A stretch of DNA of 60,086 bases from positions 1-60,086 of the forward strand of contig JAEWJS010000103.1 of assembly GCA_023386495.1 (NCBI GenBank), in the 5' to 3' direction. The DNA is from Bacillota bacterium (GTDB taxonomy: Bacteria; Bacillota; Bacilli; Paenibacillales; Paenibacillaceae). The notes beneath the pieces were generated by a model that did not search any database, had not been told where the DNA came from, and was given only the letters and a program-made list of their open reading frames with translations. The position numbers and the translations under genes were made by a program. This document shows, piece by piece, positions 14,357-23,043 of this stretch (within the stretch, counting starts at the first letter, position 1; each line of letters starts with the position of its first letter).

Positions 14357-16201
14357 TTAGCGGATGGATACGTTGTAATTGCGCAGCCAGGTATCGACCT
14401 GCGCCAGGTAGGCGAAGAGCTGCGGACCCGACATGAGCTGGCCGAACCACGGCAGATTCGTGGAGGCGTCCTTCGACTCGGCAATCTCGCGGATGCGCTT
14501 GACGTTGATTAAGCGGAGCAGCGGCGAAGAGGGGTCATCCAGGATGCCGAGCAGCCGTCCGCGGACCGCCTCCAGGTAGTTGGGGTTATGCGTCTTCGGA
14601 TAAGGGCTCTTCTTGCGGGTCAGCACGTCATCCGGCAGGACGCCCCGCAGCGCGCGGCGGAGAATGCCCTTCTCCCTGTCGCCTGCCGTCTTAATCTCCC
14701 AAGGGATGTTGAAGACGTAGTCGACAAGCCTGTGATCGCAGAACGGGACGCGTACCTCGAGGCCGACCGCCATGCTCATGCGATCCTTGCGATCCAGCAG
14801 CGTAGGCATGAAGCGCGTAATGTTGAGGTACGACATCTCGCGCATCCGCCGCTGCGTCTCGTCTTCGCCGGCCAAATGCGGCACTTCGGCGATCGCCTCG
14901 GCATAGCGGGCTTCGATATACTCCAGCGGCTTGATCCAATCGGCGATGTCCGGTGCCAGCAGATCGGCCCGCATGCCTGACGCGAGCGCCCAAGGGAAGG
15001 TGTTCGCCGTCAGCGATTCCTCGCGATGGAACCAGGGATAGCCGCCGAATATTTCGTCCGCCGCCTCGCCGGAAATCGCGACGGTCGCGCCTTTCTTAAT
15101 CTCGCGGCAGAACAAATACAGGGAGGCATCGATATCGGCCATGCCCGGCAAATCTCTTGCCAGCATGGCCGCATCGAGAGCTCCGGCCAGCTCCGGCGTG
15201 TCGAACGCGACGTTATGGTGCCGCGTGCCCAGGTGGTTCGTCATGCGCTCGATCCACGGCGCATCGGCGTTCGGCTGGAAGGCATGCGCCTTGAAATGCT
15301 TGTCGTTGTCCACGTAATCGACCGAATACGTATCGATCTTGCCCTGCCCTCTCGCGTTGTAGTAGTTGACGGCCAGCGTCGTCAGAGCGCTGGAGTCAAG
15401 GCCCCCGGACAGCAGCGTGCACACCGGCACGTCTGAGACGAGTTGACGTTCGACGGTATCCTGCAGCAGCTCGCGAACCTTGGCTGCCGTCGCGTCCAGA
15501 TCTTCCTCGTGCGTCCGGCTCTCCAGCTTCCAATAGGTGTGTATCCGCGTTCCCGAGCGGTCAACGGTTAAGCATTGGCCGGCCTTGAGCTCGGTCAGGT
15601 TCCGATAGACGCCTTGGCCCGGCGTGCGCGCAGGCCCTAGGATGAAGATCTCGGCGAGTCCGTCTGCGCCGACCTCTGCCGGGAAGGAAGGATGCGCGAG
15701 AATCGCCTTCGGCTCGGAGCCGAAAATAAATAAGCCGTTCGCGTCGCTGAAGAAAAACGGTTTGACGCCGACGCGGTCTCTCGCTGCGAAGAGCCGCTGT
15801 TCGAGCGAATCCCAAACCGCGAACGCGAAGATGCCGTTGAAGCGCTCGATGGCTGCGGGACCCCACTCGATATAGGCGACGAGCAGCACTTCCGTATCGC
15901 AGGTCGTCGTGAAGCGGTGCCCGCGATGCTCCAGCTCCCTCTTCAGCTCCAAGGCATTGTAGAGCTCTCCGTTGTATACCGTCACGAACGTGTTGTCACC
16001 GACATGCCTTATCATCGGCTGCGCGCCGTTCTCGGGATCGATGACGCTGAGCCGGCGGTGGCCCAGCGCGCAATGCGTCGTAATCCACGTGCCGGAAGCA
16101 TCGGGGCCGCGAGGCGCAAGCGTATCGGTCATCTGTTCCAGCGCTGCGCTATGTTGCGTCAGATCGTGCGACCAGTCGATCCATCCTGTGATTCCGCACA
16201 T
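14357..16201 (-). CDS. asnB: asparagine synthase (glutamine-hydrolysing)
   Basis: 614-residue enzyme. The N-terminal class II glutaminase domain begins MCGITGW, with Cys2 as the nucleophile after Met removal. Substrate residues lie in VVYNGELYN-like TVYNGELYN and TCDTEVLL. The C-terminal synthetase domain carries the ATP PP-loop LLSGGLDSSALT near residue 265 and SGEAADEIFGGYPWF. It makes asparagine from aspartate, glutamine and ATP. Length and motif order match AsnB/AsnO proteins of Bacillales; some relatives amidate cell-wall diaminopimelate (AsnB of B. subtilis) so that role cannot be excluded. A GGGAGAGG site precedes the ATG by about ten bases. Confidence 0.95.
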   Translation of the reverse strand: MCGITGWIDWSHDLTQHSAALEQMTDTLAPRGPDASGTWITTHCALGHRRLSVIDPENGAQPMIRHVGDNTFVTVYNGELYNALELKRELEHRGHRFTTTCDTEVLLVAYIEWGPAAIERFNGIFAFAVWDSLEQRLFAARDRVGVKPFFFSDANGLFIFGSEPKAILAHPSFPAEVGADGLAEIFILGPARTPGQGVYRNLTELKAGQCLTVDRSGTRIHTYWKLESRTHEEDLDATAAKVRELLQDTVERQLVSDVPVCTLLSGGLDSSALTTLAVNYYNARGQGKIDTYSVDYVDNDKHFKAHAFQPNADAPWIERMTNHLGTRHHNVAFDTPELAGALDAAMLARDLPGMADIDASLYLFCREIKKGATVAISGEAADEIFGGYPWFHREESLTANTFPWALASGMRADLLAPDIADWIKPLEYIEARYAEAIAEVPHLAGEDETQRRMREMSYLNITRFMPTLLDRKDRMSMAVGLEVRVPFCDHRLVDYVFNIPWEIKTAGDREKGILRRALRGVLPDDVLTRKKSPYPKTHNPNYLEAVRGRLLGILDDPSSPLLRLINVKRIREIAESKDASTNLPWFGQLMSGPQLFAYLAQVDTWLRNYNVSIR

Positions 16202-16374
16202 GTGTCTCAGTCCTCTCCCGTCATGTAATCTATTCGCTGTGCATGTTCCGGCCGAAGCCGTCTAATAAGCGCCCTTCTTGCGCGGTATAGGAGATATATG
16301 CGGAATGCAGGCATAAAATGTCTGTCCGACTGGAAGCCTATGCGTGAGAGACCTATGGCGAAGGAGCAGGAACG

Positions 16375-16707
16375 ATGAACTTAATCGATGAAGCATACAG
16401 CGCGCGCAAGCCCTATTACGTGTCCGTCGGCGCCAGGCAAATCCTGGAGGATCCTACGGCAGCCGCCTATGAGCTTGTAGTCCAGGCCAATGAAGAAGAG
16501 CTGAATAAGCTGCAGGAGCTGTTCGAGGAGTTGGCCAGCATGGAGGAAGCGGAGGCGATTCACTTCGTGAAGCATCCGTTCGCGAACGTCTCGCGCGAAC
16601 GGATGACGGCGGAGTCCGGGGACTTGACGACACAAATATACAAGTTGCTTCGCGAGCTGGGAACGGACGAGACGAAGGCGCATATCGACAGCATGCACCT
16701 CACATAA
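16375..16707 (+). CDS. conserved hypothetical protein, 110 aa
   Basis: Not recognised. 110 residues, mostly helical and acidic. It begins MNLIDEAYSARKPYYVSVG and has a charged central helix (NEEELNKLQELFEELASME). No Cys, membrane helix or catalytic motif. GAAGGAGCAGG lies about 6 bases upstream. The next gene starts 23 bases after its stop and is likely in the same operon. It is divergent from asnB; the 170-base interval between them holds both promoters, with a CATAAA-type -10 candidate near 16312. Confidence 0.75.
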   Translation: MNLIDEAYSARKPYYVSVGARQILEDPTAAAYELVVQANEEELNKLQELFEELASMEEAEAIHFVKHPFANVSRERMTAESGDLTTQIYKLLRELGTDETKAHIDSMHLT

Positions 16708-16730
16708 CGGATAGGAGGCTGGATAGCAGC

Positions 16731-17075
16731 ATGGTGGAAGTGCAGGAGGCGGCGCTGCGCCGCATGACGATGAAGGAAGGCCGAATGTGCGGCGAGGTCG
16801 AGGTGCTGACGAATGACGCGAATGCGCCGAAAGTGCTCGCTTATTTTGCGGGAGCGGGTGACGGCGACTACGAGCTGCTGGCGATCGTGGGCAATGATGC
16901 CGATATGGAGATCGATTGGTACGACAACCCGCTGCACCAGGCCTTCACGGACAAGTCGCAATGGCTCGGGTCGGCCGCAATGGAAGCGGGCGGAGGCGAA
17001 CGGCAGGCGTTCAAGGAGCAGGTGCTGTCCTTCGGCTCGGTGCGGGACGATCTGGAACGCGAGCTGATGGATTAG
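16731..17075 (+). CDS. conserved hypothetical protein, 114 aa
   Basis: Not recognised. 114 residues, acidic and without membrane segments. The middle reads VEVLTNDANAPKVLAYFAG then DYELLAIVGNDADMEIDWY, alternating strand-like hydrophobics with acidic turns. Its stop codon (TAG) is followed by a terminator at 17097. AGGAGG (16713-16718) is 12 bases upstream of the ATG, slightly far. It sits directly behind the 110-residue gene at 16375, so the two probably act together. Confidence 0.72.
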   Translation: MVEVQEAALRRMTMKEGRMCGEVEVLTNDANAPKVLAYFAGAGDGDYELLAIVGNDADMEIDWYDNPLHQAFTDKSQWLGSAAMEAGGGERQAFKEQVLSFGSVRDDLERELMD

Positions 17076-17096
17076 ATAAGAAGCTACGCAATAGAT

Positions 17097-17133
17097 GAAC
17101 CCGTTAAGCGCGTGAGGCTTGACGGGTTCATTT
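17097..17133. terminator. terminator between convergent genes
   Basis: Arms GAACCCGT (17097-17104) and ACGGGTTC (17122-17129), with inner AAGC/GCTT pairing, then ATTT. Confidence 0.75.
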
Positions 17134-17149
17134 GCGCGGTGCGGCAGCG

Positions 17150-18058
17150 TTATTGAAGGAAGCGCGGCCAGCGAAAATGGAAAGGGCGCTTGGTCGGCTT
17201 GATTTTCCCTTCGCGCAGGAAGGTCAGGGACGCATTCAATTCGCCGCCGAACAGAATGATGAGCGAGCTGATATAGAGCCAGATCAGCAGCACGATGATG
17301 CCCCCGACGCTGCCGTAGGTCGCCTCGTAGTTGCCGAAATGATTGACGTAGTAGGAGAAGAGCAGCGAGGTCGCGATCCAGCCGACCGTCGCGAAGCAGG
17401 AGCCCGGGATGACCTCGCGCCAGCGCAGTCTCCTATTCGGCGTCAGGCGATAGAGCAGCATGAAGACGCCGAACATGGCAGACAGCGGCAAGGCTGCCTT
17501 CAGCAGCGACCATAAGGCTTCGAAGCCGGCCGGATAGCCGAGCTGCTCGAACAAGTACTGGCCGATTGGACGACCGAATACGAGCAGCAGCATGGCGATC
17601 AGAATGACGAACGCCAGCACGAAGGTAGACAGGAGCGAGACGCCGCGCACCTTCCAGAAGGGACGATTCTCTTCCTCGTCATACGCTTTGTTCAGCGCTT
17701 TGATGACCGCATTGATGCCGTTCGACGCTGCCCACAGCGTCGCGATCATCCCGAAGGAGAGCAGCGTTCTGCTACTGCCTCTCGTAACCTCGGCAATAAT
17801 ATCGTCGACGGCCTTGCCTGATTCCTCGGGCAGCAGCCGGATGAGTTCCGCCATGAATTGCTCGCTCGAGAGCTGCATGTAGCCGATCAGGTTCAGGAGG
17901 AAAATGAGAAAAGGGAAGAAGGCCAGGATGAGGTAATAGGTCAGCTGCGCGCCGAGCGCCTGCACATCGTCATCTCGGAATCGGCATACCATGTCCTCCG
18001 CGAACCGAACGACGGCAGGCCGCGATGCAGGCGGAGGCGTCGATTGAAGATTCCCCAT
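17150..18058 (-). CDS. YihY/virulence factor BrkB family membrane protein
   Basis: 302-residue polytopic membrane protein with about six helices. Family marks: ALGAQLTYYLILAFFPFLIF near residue 40, TLWAASNGINAVIKALNKAYD, the basic loop RLTPNRRLRWREVIPGS, and YGSVGGIIVLLIWLYISSL plus the GGELNA motif near the end. These proteins were once called RNase BN but that role belongs to another protein; the true function is unclear. The ATG at 18058 has GAGAGGAG eight bases upstream; a longer in-frame extension to 18136 lacks a site. It is monocistronic between a terminator and the tRNA operon. Confidence 0.92.
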   Translation of the reverse strand: MGNLQSTPPPASRPAVVRFAEDMVCRFRDDDVQALGAQLTYYLILAFFPFLIFLLNLIGYMQLSSEQFMAELIRLLPEESGKAVDDIIAEVTRGSSRTLLSFGMIATLWAASNGINAVIKALNKAYDEEENRPFWKVRGVSLLSTFVLAFVILIAMLLLVFGRPIGQYLFEQLGYPAGFEALWSLLKAALPLSAMFGVFMLLYRLTPNRRLRWREVIPGSCFATVGWIATSLLFSYYVNHFGNYEATYGSVGGIIVLLIWLYISSLIILFGGELNASLTFLREGKIKPTKRPFHFRWPRFLQ

Positions 18059-18168
18059 TGGTACCACTCCTCTCGCTGAGATTGAGACAACCCAGGGAAG
18101 TCTTGTGCTAGTATATCCGTCCGGACAAGAGATCATGTTGACTGCGGTCTGGACGCTTTCAGAGAATC

Positions 18169-18206
18169 GAAAAAACCTCCAATCTCAGGGAGTCGAGAGT
18201 TGGAGG
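18169..18206 (-). terminator. terminator of the tRNA operon
   Basis: On the minus strand CCTCCAA (18206-18200) pairs with TTGGAGG (18182-18176), with inner TCTC/GAGA, followed by a run of six Ts. Confidence 0.9.
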
Positions 18207-18231
18207 CGAATATGATCATGCAGGTGAAAAA

Positions 18232-18308
18232 TGGCGTCCCAGGAGGGATTCGAACCCCCGACAACTCGCTTAGAAGGCGAGTGCTCTATCCAACTGAGCT
18301 ACTGGGAC
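18232..18308 (-). tRNA. tRNA-Arg (anticodon TCT)
   Basis: 77 bases including an encoded CCA. Acceptor GTCCCAG/CTGGGAC with discriminator G; D arm AGCTCAGTTGGATAGAGC; anticodon arm CTCGC-CTTCTAA-GCGAG; T arm GGGGGTTCGAATCCCTC. Reads AGA codons. Second gene of a two-tRNA operon. Confidence 0.96.
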
Positions 18309-18326
18309 ATGTGCATTCAAAGAAGT

Positions 18327-18400
18327 TGGAGCGGGTGAAGGGAATCGAACCCTCGCCTCAAGCTTGGGAAGCTGGCGTTCTGCCATTGAACTACACCCGC
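18327..18400 (-). tRNA. tRNA-Gly (anticodon CCC)
   Basis: 74 bases including an encoded CCA. Acceptor GCGGGTG/CACCCGC with discriminator T; D arm AGTTCAATGGCAGAAC; anticodon loop TTCCCAA; T arm GAGGGTTCGATTCCCTT. The anticodon stem (CCAGC/GCTTG) has one C-T mismatch. Reads GGG. First gene of the operon. Confidence 0.93.
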
Positions 18401-18439
18401 ACGCCTGCGTGATAGACGCACTTTTTTGGAGCAAGGGTT

Positions 18440-18468
18440 ATAATAGCACAGGAATGGGTAAAAATCAA
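18440..18468 (-). promoter_or_regulatory. promoter of the tRNA-Gly/tRNA-Arg operon
   Basis: On the minus strand TTGATT (18468-18463), 17-base spacer, TATTAT (18445-18440), 40 bases before the tRNA-Gly. Confidence 0.75.
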
Positions 18469-18585
18469 TGCAGGCCCATGGAGCATTTTTCTTTTTCGCG
18501 CTCAGCCGTGCTATACTAGGTTACGGCGAATAGCTGCGCAGCGATCAGCACGCTGCGCGACAGGCAGTACAAGGCGGTGTTTCCT

Positions 18586-19533
18586 ATGACAGAAAGCAAT
18601 CAAGAACAAGAGAATGCCAAGGATAATGTCTATTTATTCCCGAAGATGCTGGACCATTATCAGATTCAATTAACGCGCATGCTGGAAGCCGAACAGTTCG
18701 GCGAAGCGAAGGAACTGCTGCGATTCCTGCTTCAGTGCCGCGGCGAGGACGAACGCCATTACGAAGAGTGGAAGAGTCTGCTCCACTGGATCGAGATGGC
18801 TTTTCCCGAAGGGCAAGGATCGGCGGCGCAGGCAGAGGATGCGGACAGCCTCGACGAGCAGGAGCTGCGAAGCCGAGTGCTGCGGCGCGAGCAGAACGAC
18901 AATTCGGATGAAGCTTATATCTCGCAGGTGCTGCATATCATGCGCGAGCACCCGCTGGTCGAGCAGCAGCTGCTGGCGCTGGAGCGGGCCGTGTTCCTCG
19001 AGGGCAATGCGGTCGACGAATCGATTCTGTCGTGGATGGCGGAGGCGGACCTGCATCCAGCCGTGCAATTCAAAGCCTTGCAGGCGCTGCGCCGGCGCGG
19101 CGTGACGGGGACGATCGTCATCGATAGGCAGGGCGAACAAGTCGAGGTTGTCATCGAGGACACGCCGTTATCCATGGATGAATTTCCGTCGGCCGTGATG
19201 GAGATTCTGGTACGCGTGGAGAGCGTTACGGAGGTATCGGACCCGACGCTGCCGCATTTTGCCCGCGAGCTCTGGAAGGAATGCCTCCAGGCGCTGTACG
19301 GCACGAGCGAGTACAAGTGGATGCTCGACGGTGGGGAGGACACGATCGATTGCTGGGCCGCAGCGCTGCATCAGGGGCTCCAGCTAGCGGCATACGGCTC
19401 TTCGGACGACGAGGAGATTCGTAATACATACGGAATACCGGAATCGCTGCGTTTTCGGTACGAGCAAGCCGGCAAGGCAATCCGTCGCATCGGGGTGGCG
19501 GATATTATGCCGCTGCGGCCTGAACAGCCTTGA
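18586..19533 (+). CDS. conserved hypothetical protein upstream of trigger factor, 315 aa
   Basis: Not recognised by function. 315 residues, soluble, strongly acidic and mostly helical, with TPR-like helical pairs (HYQIQLTRMLEAEQFGEAKE, LLRFLLQCRGEDERHYEEW). A central strand segment (GTIVIDRQGEQVEVVIEDT) interrupts the helices. The start ATG 18586 follows AAGGCGG (18571-18577); a GTG at 18577 overlaps that site. It lies directly before tig, whose -35 overlaps its stop codon. Such genes are often found before tig in Paenibacillus; a link to folding or sporulation is only a guess. Confidence 0.8.
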   Translation: MTESNQEQENAKDNVYLFPKMLDHYQIQLTRMLEAEQFGEAKELLRFLLQCRGEDERHYEEWKSLLHWIEMAFPEGQGSAAQAEDADSLDEQELRSRVLRREQNDNSDEAYISQVLHIMREHPLVEQQLLALERAVFLEGNAVDESILSWMAEADLHPAVQFKALQALRRRGVTGTIVIDRQGEQVEVVIEDTPLSMDEFPSAVMEILVRVESVTEVSDPTLPHFARELWKECLQALYGTSEYKWMLDGGEDTIDCWAAALHQGLQLAAYGSSDDEEIRNTYGIPESLRFRYEQAGKAIRRIGVADIMPLRPEQP

Positions 19534-19558
19534 AATCGGGGCGGATGTTGATTATAAT
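19530..19558 (+). promoter_or_regulatory. sigma-A promoter of tig
   Basis: TTGAAA (19530-19535), 17-base spacer, TATAAT (19553-19558). The -35 overlaps the stop codon of the upstream gene. Confidence 0.85.
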
Positions 19559-19620
19559 GGAATGGTTTAAAATCGTGATGAAATTGACGGGTGTGTCAGT
19601 TTTGGAGGGGAAGGCATAAC

Positions 19621-20910
19621 ATGAAAGCAAGTTGGGAAACAATAGAAAAGAATCTCGGCGTTCTGAACGTCGAAGTGGATGCCGAGCAGGTTACGGAAGC
19701 AATCGACAAGGCATTCAAAAAAGTGGTAGCCAAGGTCAACGTACCAGGCTTCCGTAAGGGCAAAGTGCCGCGGGGCATCTTCGAATCCCGCTTCGGCATC
19801 GAGAGCCTCTATCAAGACGCGATCGACATCCTGCTGCCAGACGCATACTCGAACGCCGTTAAGGAGACGGGCATCACGCCGGTCGACCGTCCGGAGATCG
19901 ACGTCGAGCAGTTCGGCAAAGGCCAGACGTTCGTCTTCAAGGCGAAGGTACTGGTGAAGCCTGAAGTGAAGCTCGGCGCGTACAAAGGCGTAGAGGTTCC
20001 TGCAGTAACGGCCGAAGTGACGGAAGAAGAGATCAGCGCGGAGCTGGAGCGTCTGCAGCAGCGCCATGCCGAGCTCGTCGTCATCGACGAAGGCGAAGTT
20101 CAGAACGGCGACATGACGGTCATCGACTTCGACGGCTACGTGGACGGCGAGCCGTTCGAAGGCGGCAAGGCTGAGCGCTACTCGCTCGAGATCGGTTCGG
20201 GTTCGTTCATCCCGGGCTTCGAAGAGCAGATCGTCGGCATGAACATCGGCGATTACAAGGACGTGGAAGTCTCCTTCCCGGAGAACTACCACGCCGAGCA
20301 TCTGAAGGGCAAGCCAGCCGTATTCAAGGTGAAGCTGCACGAGATCAAGCGCAAGAACCTGCCGGCGCTCGACGACGAGTTCGCGAAGGACGTCAGCGAG
20401 TTCGATACGCTGGATGAATACAAGCAAGATCTGGCGGACAAGCTGAAGGAACGTAAGGTCAAAGAAGGCGAGCAGGCCCGCGAGACGGCAGTAGTCGAGA
20501 AGGTTGCGGCCAATGCGGAAGTGGAAATCCCGTCCGTCATGATCGACACGGAAGTGGATTACCTGCTGCGCGATTTCGAGAACCGTCTTCGCATGCAAGG
20601 CATGAATCTGGACCTGTACTATCAATTCTCGGGTCAAGACGAAGCCGCGCTGCGCGAGCAGATGAAAGCCGACGCCGAGAAGCGCGTGCTGAACAACCTC
20701 GTGCTCGAGCAAGTCGCGAAGGAAGAGGGCATTTCCGTCTCCGACGAAGAGATTACGGAAGAGCTCGAGAACCTGTCCAAGTCGTACAACCGCCCGGCTG
20801 AAGAGCTGCGCGACATCTTCACGAAGAACGGCAACCTTGAGAACCTGAAGGATGACTTGACGCTTCGCAAGACGATCAAGTTCTTGATCGACAACAGCAC
20901 GGCAGCTTAA
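19621..20910 (+). CDS. tig: trigger factor, ribosome-associated chaperone
   Basis: 429-residue chaperone with peptidyl-prolyl isomerase activity that binds nascent chains at the ribosome exit tunnel. The ribosome-binding signature GFRKGKVPRGIFESRFG is at about residues 44-60. The FKBP-type PPIase domain covers about 150-245 (GDMTVIDFDGYVDGEPFEGG, SGSFIPGFEEQIVGMNIGD). A long helical C-terminal domain follows. GGAGGGGAAGG precedes the ATG. It begins the chaperone/protease block (clpP, clpX, lonB, lonA) but has its own promoter and terminator. Confidence 0.98.
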   Translation: MKASWETIEKNLGVLNVEVDAEQVTEAIDKAFKKVVAKVNVPGFRKGKVPRGIFESRFGIESLYQDAIDILLPDAYSNAVKETGITPVDRPEIDVEQFGKGQTFVFKAKVLVKPEVKLGAYKGVEVPAVTAEVTEEEISAELERLQQRHAELVVIDEGEVQNGDMTVIDFDGYVDGEPFEGGKAERYSLEIGSGSFIPGFEEQIVGMNIGDYKDVEVSFPENYHAEHLKGKPAVFKVKLHEIKRKNLPALDDEFAKDVSEFDTLDEYKQDLADKLKERKVKEGEQARETAVVEKVAANAEVEIPSVMIDTEVDYLLRDFENRLRMQGMNLDLYYQFSGQDEAALREQMKADAEKRVLNNLVLEQVAKEEGISVSDEEITEELENLSKSYNRPAEELRDIFTKNGNLENLKDDLTLRKTIKFLIDNSTAA

Positions 20911-20956
20911 GCGGCCGACGGCTAAGCGGCGTTAAGACGAATCACATAGCGAGACT

Positions 20957-20987
20957 AAGGCACGTCCTTTAGGCACGTGCCTTATTT
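20957..20987 (+). terminator. intrinsic terminator of tig
   Basis: Perfect arms AAGGCACGT (20957-20965) and ACGTGCCTT (20975-20983), then ATTT. Confidence 0.75.
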
Positions 20988-21060
20988 CGCCCCATGAACC
21001 GTTATACATAATCGTGAACAAGCAGTCTGACTTACGCTACATACATATTGGTTTGTCCCT

Positions 21061-21112
21061 TCATTTCCGGGTGCGTGCCCGAAATGACATCGCTCTTCGA
21101 ACATGGTAAAAT
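21061..21112 (+). promoter_or_regulatory. clpP promoter with an overlapping inverted repeat
   Basis: ATGACA (21084-21089), 17-base spacer, TAAAAT (21107-21112). The -35 lies in an inverted repeat: TCATTTC and GGG (21061-21071) against CCC and GAAATGA (to 21087). The inverted repeat may be an operator; no clear CtsR heptamer repeat is seen. Confidence 0.5.
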
Positions 21113-21157
21113 AAGAAACGTGAAGCTCGAATGCCAAATAGAAAAGAGGTTGGTCGC

Positions 21158-21757
21158 ATGAATCTGGTACCTATCGTGGTTGAACAAAGCAGTAGGGGAG
21201 AAAGATCCTACGATATCTACTCCCGGCTCCTACGGGACCGCATCATTTTCCTGGGGAGCGCGATCGACGACGATGTCGCCAATCTCGTCATTGCACAGCT
21301 CCTCTTCTTGGCGGCCGACGACCCTGAGAAGGATATCCATCTCTACATCAACTCGCCTGGCGGATCGGTTACGGCGGGGATGGGCATATACGACACGATG
21401 CAGTACATCAAGCCGGATGTCTCGACGATCTGCGTGGGGATGGCGGCCAGCATGGGCTCGCTGCTGCTTACCGCAGGCGCGAAGGGCAAGCGGTTCGCGC
21501 TGCCGAACAGCGAAGTGATGATTCATCAGCCGCTGGGCGGGGTAAGGGGACAGGCGACGGATATTAAGATTCATGCCGATTGGATTCTGAAGACGAAGCA
21601 GAAGCTCAATCAGATCTACGTGGATCGCACCGGACAGCCGTATGAGAAGATCGACCGCGATACCGACCGCGACTACTTCATGAGCGCGGATGAGGCACTG
21701 GCTTACGGACTGATCGACAAAGTCGTGACCACGCCTACGGCCGTTAGCGGGAACTAA
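21158..21757 (+). CDS. clpP: ATP-dependent Clp protease proteolytic subunit
   Basis: 199-residue serine peptidase that forms the two-ring chamber used with ClpX or ClpC. The catalytic triad is in place: Ser98 (GMAASMGSLLL), His123 (MIHQPLGG) and Asp172 (DRDTDRDYF). NSPGGSVTAGMGIYDTM is the conserved ring-interface segment. The short N-terminus before VPIVVEQSSRGERSYDIYS suits a start at 21158, with AGAGGT seven bases upstream. clpX follows after 18 bases, so they form one operon. Confidence 0.98.
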   Translation: MNLVPIVVEQSSRGERSYDIYSRLLRDRIIFLGSAIDDDVANLVIAQLLFLAADDPEKDIHLYINSPGGSVTAGMGIYDTMQYIKPDVSTICVGMAASMGSLLLTAGAKGKRFALPNSEVMIHQPLGGVRGQATDIKIHADWILKTKQKLNQIYVDRTGQPYEKIDRDTDRDYFMSADEALAYGLIDKVVTTPTAVSGN

Positions 21758-21775
21758 GAACGAAGGGGTGATCCG

Positions 21776-23032
21776 ATGTTTAAATTCAACGATGAAAAAG
21801 GGCAGCTGAAATGTTCCTTCTGCGGCAAGTCGCAGGATCAAGTCCGAAAATTGGTCGCCGGACCCGGCGTATATATATGCGATGAATGCATCGAACTCTG
21901 CACCGAGATCGTCGAGGAGGAGCTTGGCCACGAGGAAGAGCTCGACCTGAAGGACGTACCGAAGCCGAAGGACATCCGGACCATTCTGGACCAATATGTC
22001 ATCGGCCAGGATCAGGCGAAGAAGTCGCTTGCAGTCGCCGTATACAATCATTACAAGCGTATCAATTCGCAGAGCAAGCTGGAGGATGTCGAGCTGCAGA
22101 AGTCGAATATCCTGCTGGTCGGCCCTACGGGCTCCGGCAAGACGCTGCTCGCGCAGACGATGGCAAAGATCCTCAACGTGCCGTTCGCCATTGCGGACGC
22201 GACTTCCTTGACGGAAGCCGGCTATGTCGGCGAAGACGTCGAGAACATTCTGCTCAAGCTGATCCAAGCGGCAGATTACGATGTCGAGAAGGCCGAGCGC
22301 GGCATTATCTACATCGACGAGATCGACAAGGTTGCCCGCAAGTCGGAGAACCCGTCCATCACGCGCGACGTATCGGGCGAGGGCGTGCAGCAGGCGCTGC
22401 TCAAGATTCTGGAGGGCACGGTCGCTTCGGTGCCGCCGCAAGGCGGGCGGAAGCATCCGCATCAAGAATTCATCCAGATCGATACGACGAATATCCTGTT
22501 CATCTGCGGCGGGGCATTCGACGGTCTGGAACAGCTGATCAAGCGCCGGATCGGCAAGAAAGTCATCGGCTTCAACACGGCCGGCGAAGGCACGAAGGAT
22601 CTGAAGCCGGGCGAATACTTGTCGATGGTGCTGCCGGAGGATCTGCTGAAGTTCGGGCTGATCCCGGAATTCGTCGGTCGTCTGCCTGTCATCTCGGCGC
22701 TTGAGCCGCTTGATGAAGCAGCGCTTATCCGCATCCTGTCCGAGCCGAAGAACGCGCTCGTGAAGCAGTATCAGAAGCTGCTGGAGATGGACAACGTCAA
22801 GCTGGACTTCGAGCCGGCTGCGCTGGAGGCCATCGCCAAGGAAGCGATCAAGCGGAATACCGGCGCACGGGGACTGCGTGCGATCATCGAGGGCATTATG
22901 CTCGAGGTGATGTACGAAGTGCCGTCCCGCGACGACGTGAACAATTGCATGATCACGGAGAAGGTCGTGCAAGACAAGATTATGCCTGAGCTTACAGCGA
23001 AGAAGGGCAAGAAGAAGGAAGAAAGCGCCTAA
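21776..23032 (+). CDS. clpX: ATP-dependent Clp protease ATP-binding subunit ClpX
   Basis: 418-residue AAA+ unfoldase that feeds substrates to ClpP. The N-terminal zinc-binding domain has CSFCGKSQ and CDECIELC. Walker A is GPTGSGKT (about residues 116-123), Walker B IIYIDEIDK, then sensor and pore segments (GYVGEDVEN) and GARGLRAIIE near the C-terminus. The IGF-type loop that docks on ClpP is present (KRRIGKKVIGFNT). AAGGGGTG precedes the ATG. Normal length. Confidence 0.98.
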   Translation: MFKFNDEKGQLKCSFCGKSQDQVRKLVAGPGVYICDECIELCTEIVEEELGHEEELDLKDVPKPKDIRTILDQYVIGQDQAKKSLAVAVYNHYKRINSQSKLEDVELQKSNILLVGPTGSGKTLLAQTMAKILNVPFAIADATSLTEAGYVGEDVENILLKLIQAADYDVEKAERGIIYIDEIDKVARKSENPSITRDVSGEGVQQALLKILEGTVASVPPQGGRKHPHQEFIQIDTTNILFICGGAFDGLEQLIKRRIGKKVIGFNTAGEGTKDLKPGEYLSMVLPEDLLKFGLIPEFVGRLPVISALEPLDEAALIRILSEPKNALVKQYQKLLEMDNVKLDFEPAALEAIAKEAIKRNTGARGLRAIIEGIMLEVMYEVPSRDDVNNCMITEKVVQDKIMPELTAKKGKKKEESA

Positions 23033-23043
23033 TAGTGAAAACC

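Noticed and set aside
21230..22972. 580-codon minus-strand reading frame
   Set aside because: Antisense to clpP and clpX in GC-rich codon-biased DNA; no ribosome site, no family motif.
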